In this document: piece by piece, positions 13,412 to 15,825 of the stretch
How the letters are laid out: each line of letters starts with the position of its first letter
How positions within the stretch are numbered: the stretch's first letter is position 1
NCBI GenBank assembly: GCA_029881635.1
Contig: JAOUMG010000005.1
Coordinates: 1 to 15,825, forward strand
Direction: 5' to 3'
Length of the DNA: 15,825 bases
Source of the DNA: Paracoccaceae bacterium
GTDB taxonomy: Bacteria > Pseudomonadota > Alphaproteobacteria > Rhodobacterales > Rhodobacteraceae
Program-made: the position numbers and the translations under genes
Notes under the pieces: generated by a model
Told to the model about the DNA's origin: nothing
The model's database searches: none
Seen by the model: the letters and a program-made list of their open reading frames with translations, nothing else

Positions 13412-15597
13412 TTCGCTCCCCCGATCAGCGCCATCGCCGCATCATAGATGCTTTCTGCCGAAGGCATCGTCGCAGCATAGGCGGGGCCGGTGGCGATGAA
13501 ACTGTCCTCGGCGGTCAGCCGTGCCTTCGGTACGTCGTTGCGCTCGGCGAAGAGCGCCATCAGCGCCTCGGCCACGCCGCCGGAGCGCCGTGTCTCATCC
13601 ACAATAAGGATGCGCTTCGCACCCCTTACGGCGTCCACCAGCGCATCGGCGGGCAGCGGCGACAGCCAGCGCATGTCGATCACCCTTGCGTTCACGCCCT
13701 TCTCGGCCAAGCGCTTCCCGGCCTGACGCGACAGGTAGTAGCCGTTGCCATAGGTGACAATTGCAAGGTCCGTACCATCGCCGTGTATCCCCACCTCGCC
13801 CAGCCCGATCACCTCGGACCGCTCCGGGTAGCGGCACATCCAGCCGCCGTCCTTGTCGCCATGCAGGTCGCGCATCGGGTAAAGCGCGATGGGTTCGAGG
13901 AAGACGACGACCCTCTGCTCCTCCCGCGCCAGCCGCACGCATTCGCGCATCATCCGCGCGGCATCCGCCCCGTTCGAGGGACAGGCGAGGATCACGCCCG
14001 GAATGTCGCGGATCACGGCGACGGAGTTGTCGTTGTGGAAATGCCCGCCGAAGCCTTTCTGGTAACCGAGCCCCGCTATCCGCAGCACCATCGGATTGGT
14101 GTATTGCCCGTTCGAGAAGAAGGGCAGCGTCGCCGCCTCGCCCCTTATCTGGTCCTCGGCATTGTGCAGATAGGCGAGGAACTGGATCTCGGGCATCGGC
14201 ACGAACCCGTTCTGCGCCATGCCGATGGCAAGGCCGAGGATGGATTGCTCATCCAGCAGCGTGTCGATCATCCGGTCGGGCCCGAAGCGGGCTGTCAGCT
14301 TCTGGGTCACGCCATAGACGCCGCCCTTGCGGCCGACATCCTCGCCCATCATGACGATCTCGGGATGCTCCAGCATCAGGTCGGTCAAGGCCCAGTTGAT
14401 CAGTCGCGACATGATCTGCGGCTCGTCTATCGCCTTCATGTCACCGCCGAACGCCGCCGCCCGCGCCTCGGCCGACGGCCCGTTCGTGGGGCGGCATTCC
14501 CGTTTCGGCGGGATCAGGCTCGCCATGACGTCTCCCGGTGTCTTCAGCCGGGGGCGTTTCACGGCCTCACCGGCGATCCGCGCCACCCGGGCGTTCGTCT
14601 GTTCATAGATCGCAAGCGCACTGGCGGGTGCGAGCGCCCCGGCCTCACTCATCAGCCGCACGGTATGAAGAAGCGGATCGTTCGCCTCCTCGGCCTCCAC
14701 CTCGTCGCGCGAAAGGTACGTGGTCGGCACATCCGCCCCGGCATGACCGTAGAGCCGGATCGTGCCGATATGGAGGAAGGCGGGCTTCTTGCGGGTGCGG
14801 ACGTAATGCGCCGCCTCCTCAGCCACGCGGAAGGTCTCGTAGATGTCGAGCCCGTTGCAGTGGAAGTATTTCAGCCCCGGCCGGTCCCGGAAGGTGGCGG
14901 CGATCCAGCCCTTCGGTGTCTTCGTGGAAATCCCGATGCCGTTGTCTTCGCAGACGAAAAGCAGCGGCAGCGGGATCGATTGGTAAGAGGTCCAGCCGGC
15001 GGTGTTGAACGCGCCCTGCGCAGTCGAATGGTTGGCCGAAGCATCGCCGAAGGAGCAATAGACGATGGCGTCGTCCGGCAATGCCTTGTGCTCGAGCGCA
15101 TGCCGCCGCGCGGCGCCAATGGCATAAGCAGCCCCCACCGCCTTCGGCAGATGCGAGGCGATGGTGGAGGTCTGTGGTGGAATGTTCAGGGCCTTCGAGC
15201 CCAGAACCTTGTGCCGCCCGCCCGAGATCGGGTCTTCGGAAGACGCCGCGAAGCTCAAAAGCATGTCCCAGGCAATCGACTGGCCGGGAACCTGCAGTGA
15301 CCGGGCGATTTGAAACGCTGCATCGCGGTAATGCAAAAACGCCATATCTGTGGGCCGAAGAGCCGACGCCACAGCCGCCATTCCTTCATGCCCGGATGAT
15401 CCGATGGTGTAAAAGCCCTGTCCCGCTTTCTGCATTGTGCGCGACGTACGGTCCAGTGCCCTGCTAAGGCAGGCCGCCCGATAGATGGCCACCGCCTCGT
15501 CGGGCTTAAGCGGTCCTGACGGCGCGGCCCCCACCGGCAGATCGCCCATGGCGACCCGGCGCAGAAAATTCTCATGAACGATATCGGCGCGGTCCAT
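13408..15597 (-). CDS. Fused E1 alpha-beta 2-oxoacid dehydrogenase, candidate 2-oxoadipate dehydrogenase E1
   Basis: The 729-residue protein joins the two E1 subunits of a branched-chain-type 2-oxoacid dehydrogenase. The alpha part (about 30-345) has the thiamine-diphosphate motif beginning GDAS (184-187) and ending EDNGIGIS (217-224), plus the TIGSSGHEG loop (64-72) and GHAGAD (284-289), with His284 in the usual phosphate-loop position. A linker (345-388) leads to the beta, transketolase-like part: MGEDVG (417-422), DTLLDEQSILGLAIGMA (445-461) and the C-terminal DETRRSGG region (667-674). It decarboxylates a 2-oxoacid and passes the acyl group to a lipoyl E2. Placement between gcdH and the aminoadipate-semialdehyde dehydrogenase suggests 2-oxoadipate, giving glutaryl-CoA. 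No E2 or E3 is in view. The start at 15597 has GGAAAG five bases upstream. A branched-chain oxoacid substrate is the alternative. Confidence 0.85.
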   Translation of the reverse strand: MDRADIVHENFLRRVAMGDLPVGAAPSGPLKPDEAVAIYRAACLSRALDRTSRTMQKAGQGFYTIGSSGHEGMAAVASALRPTDMAFLHYRDAAFQIARSLQVPGQSIAWDMLLSFAASSEDPISGGRHKVLGSKALNIPPQTSTIASHLPKAVGAAYAIGAARRHALEHKALPDDAIVYCSFGDASANHSTAQGAFNTAGWTSYQSIPLPLLFVCEDNGIGISTKTPKGWIAATFRDRPGLKYFHCNGLDIYETFRVAEEAAHYVRTRKKPAFLHIGTIRLYGHAGADVPTTYLSRDEVEAEEANDPLLHTVRLMSEAGALAPASALAIYEQTNARVARIAGEAVKRPRLKTPGDVMASLIPPKRECRPTNGPSAEARAAAFGGDMKAIDEPQIMSRLINWALTDLMLEHPEIVMMGEDVGRKGGVYGVTQKLTARFGPDRMIDTLLDEQSILGLAIGMAQNGFVPMPEIQFLAYLHNAEDQIRGEAATLPFFSNGQYTNPMVLRIAGLGYQKGFGGHFHNDNSVAVIRDIPGVILACPSNGADAARMMRECVRLAREEQRVVVFLEPIALYPMRDLHGDKDGGWMCRYPERSEVIGLGEVGIHGDGTDLAIVTYGNGYYLSRQAGKRLAEKGVNARVIDMRWLSPLPADALVDAVRGAKRILIVDETRRSGGVAEALMALFAERNDVPKARLTAEDSFIATGPAYAATMPSAESIYDAAMALIGGAK

Positions 15598-15620
15598 GTT
15601 GTCTTTCCAAAACTCTCTTC

Positions 15621-15649
15621 TTCTTTTTCCAAATATTCCCGCCGGAGGC
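15621..15649 (-). repeat. Rhodobacteraceae-type intergenic element, copy 2
   Basis: Read on the minus strand it is GCCTCCGGCGGG-N2-TATTT with a purine-rich tail, matching copy 1 at 23 of 29 positions. It lies between gcdH and the fused E1 gene and ends 23 bases before the E1 ATG, in the same orientation to its downstream gene as copy 1. Likely a dispersed family; function unknown. Confidence 0.65.
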
Positions 15650-15678
15650 TTCAGGTGGTCGGGCCGGGTGCCTCCGGC
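15641..15678. repeat. Inverted repeat downstream of gcdH
   Basis: GCCGGAGGC (15641-15649) and GCCTCCGGC (15670-15678) are perfect 9-bp inverted repeats with a 20-base spacer. The left arm is the conserved core of the intergenic element, so the right arm may be a second, decayed copy in opposite orientation. RNA from gcdH could form a stem here 24 bases after its stop codon, which might end or slow transcription before E1. Confidence 0.45.
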
Positions 15679-15702
15679 AAAGAATACCGAACCAGCACAA
15701 AA

Positions 15703-15825
15703 TCAGAAAAAGGCCTGCAGACCGGTAATTGCCCGTCCAAGGATCAGCGCGTGGACGTCATGGGTGCCTTCATAGGTATTCACCGTTTCCAGATTGGCGG
15801 AATGCCGCATGATCTGAAAATCTTC
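15703..15825 (-). CDS. gcdH: Glutaryl-CoA dehydrogenase, C-terminal fragment
   Basis: The last 40 codons of a gene that continues beyond the window end; the stop TGA is at 15703-15705 on the minus strand. The peptide contains [20 protein letters not shown] and then [14 protein letters not shown]. This matches the C-terminus of glutaryl-CoA dehydrogenases almost residue for residue, including the Glu of TYEGTHD that acts as catalytic base (Glu370 in the human enzyme, from memory). GcdH oxidises and decarboxylates glutaryl-CoA to crotonyl-CoA with FAD, an end step of lysine and tryptophan breakdown. It lies upstream of the fused E1 gene on the same strand with 105 bases between. This short piece anchors the lysine-degradation reading of the neighbouring genes. 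Confidence 0.93.
   Translation of the reverse strand, partial: EDFQIMRHSANLETVNTYEGTHDVHALILGRAITGLQAFF

Noticed and set aside
13783..15300. Plus-strand open frame of 505 codons opposite the fused E1 gene
   Set aside because: The E1 reading on the minus strand has clear catalytic motifs; the opposite frame is rich in His, Arg and Gly with no recognisable domain, the usual result of high-GC antisense frames.

Overview
The window looks like chromosomal DNA of an alphaproteobacterium, most likely a Rhodobacteraceae (Roseobacter/Paracoccus-like) member. The grounds are high GC with G/C-ending codons, gene content typical of that group, and two copies of a GCCTCCGGCGGG-N2-TATTT intergenic element that I associate from memory with Rhodobacteraceae. 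No rRNA, tRNA, CRISPR array, transposase or integrase is visible.

Region 1 (1-2440, + strand): the C-terminal end of a GMC-family flavin oxidoreductase, then a complete hydantoinase A/oxoprolinase-type ATPase (HyuA-like). They probably share a transcript. No HyuB partner is in view and the substrate is unknown.

Region 2 (2564-8958): an aminophosphonate catabolic island. A LysR-type regulator (- strand) diverges from phnW-phnA-phnY-pbfA (+ strand). PhnW deaminates 2-aminoethylphosphonate to phosphonoacetaldehyde. PhnY oxidises that to phosphonoacetate, and PhnA cleaves phosphonoacetate to acetate and phosphate. The fourth gene is a class-III-aminotransferase-fold PLP enzyme that best fits PbfA, the (R)-1-hydroxy-2-aminoethylphosphonate ammonia-lyase, which would feed hydroxylated substrate into the same intermediate. 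The LysR-phnW gap is AT-rich and carries two TATAGAT repeats 30 bp apart plus dyads, a likely operator. No phosphonate transporter is visible.

Region 3 (8964-15825, all - strand): a probable lysine-degradation block. In transcription order it holds the C-terminus of glutaryl-CoA dehydrogenase (gcdH), a fused E1 alpha-beta 2-oxoacid dehydrogenase, an atypical malonyltransferase-like acyltransferase, an ALDH7-type aminoadipate-semialdehyde dehydrogenase, a small Imm26/HocA-like protein, and a saccharopine-dehydrogenase-family enzyme. Together these outline lysine -> aminoadipate semialdehyde -> aminoadipate -> 2-oxoadipate -> glutaryl-CoA -> crotonyl-CoA. The fused E1 is a good candidate for the 2-oxoadipate decarboxylating step. 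The first saccharopine-forming enzyme, the aminoadipate aminotransferase and the E2 subunit are not in the window.

Regions 2 and 3 converge at a hairpin whose arms contain both stop codons (8952-8970). The Imm26-like gene and its flanks (about 10190-10830) sit between two lysine genes, look less GC-rich and were probably inserted. The least explained items are the acyltransferase-like protein, the fused E1, the LysR operator and the HyuA/GMC pair.
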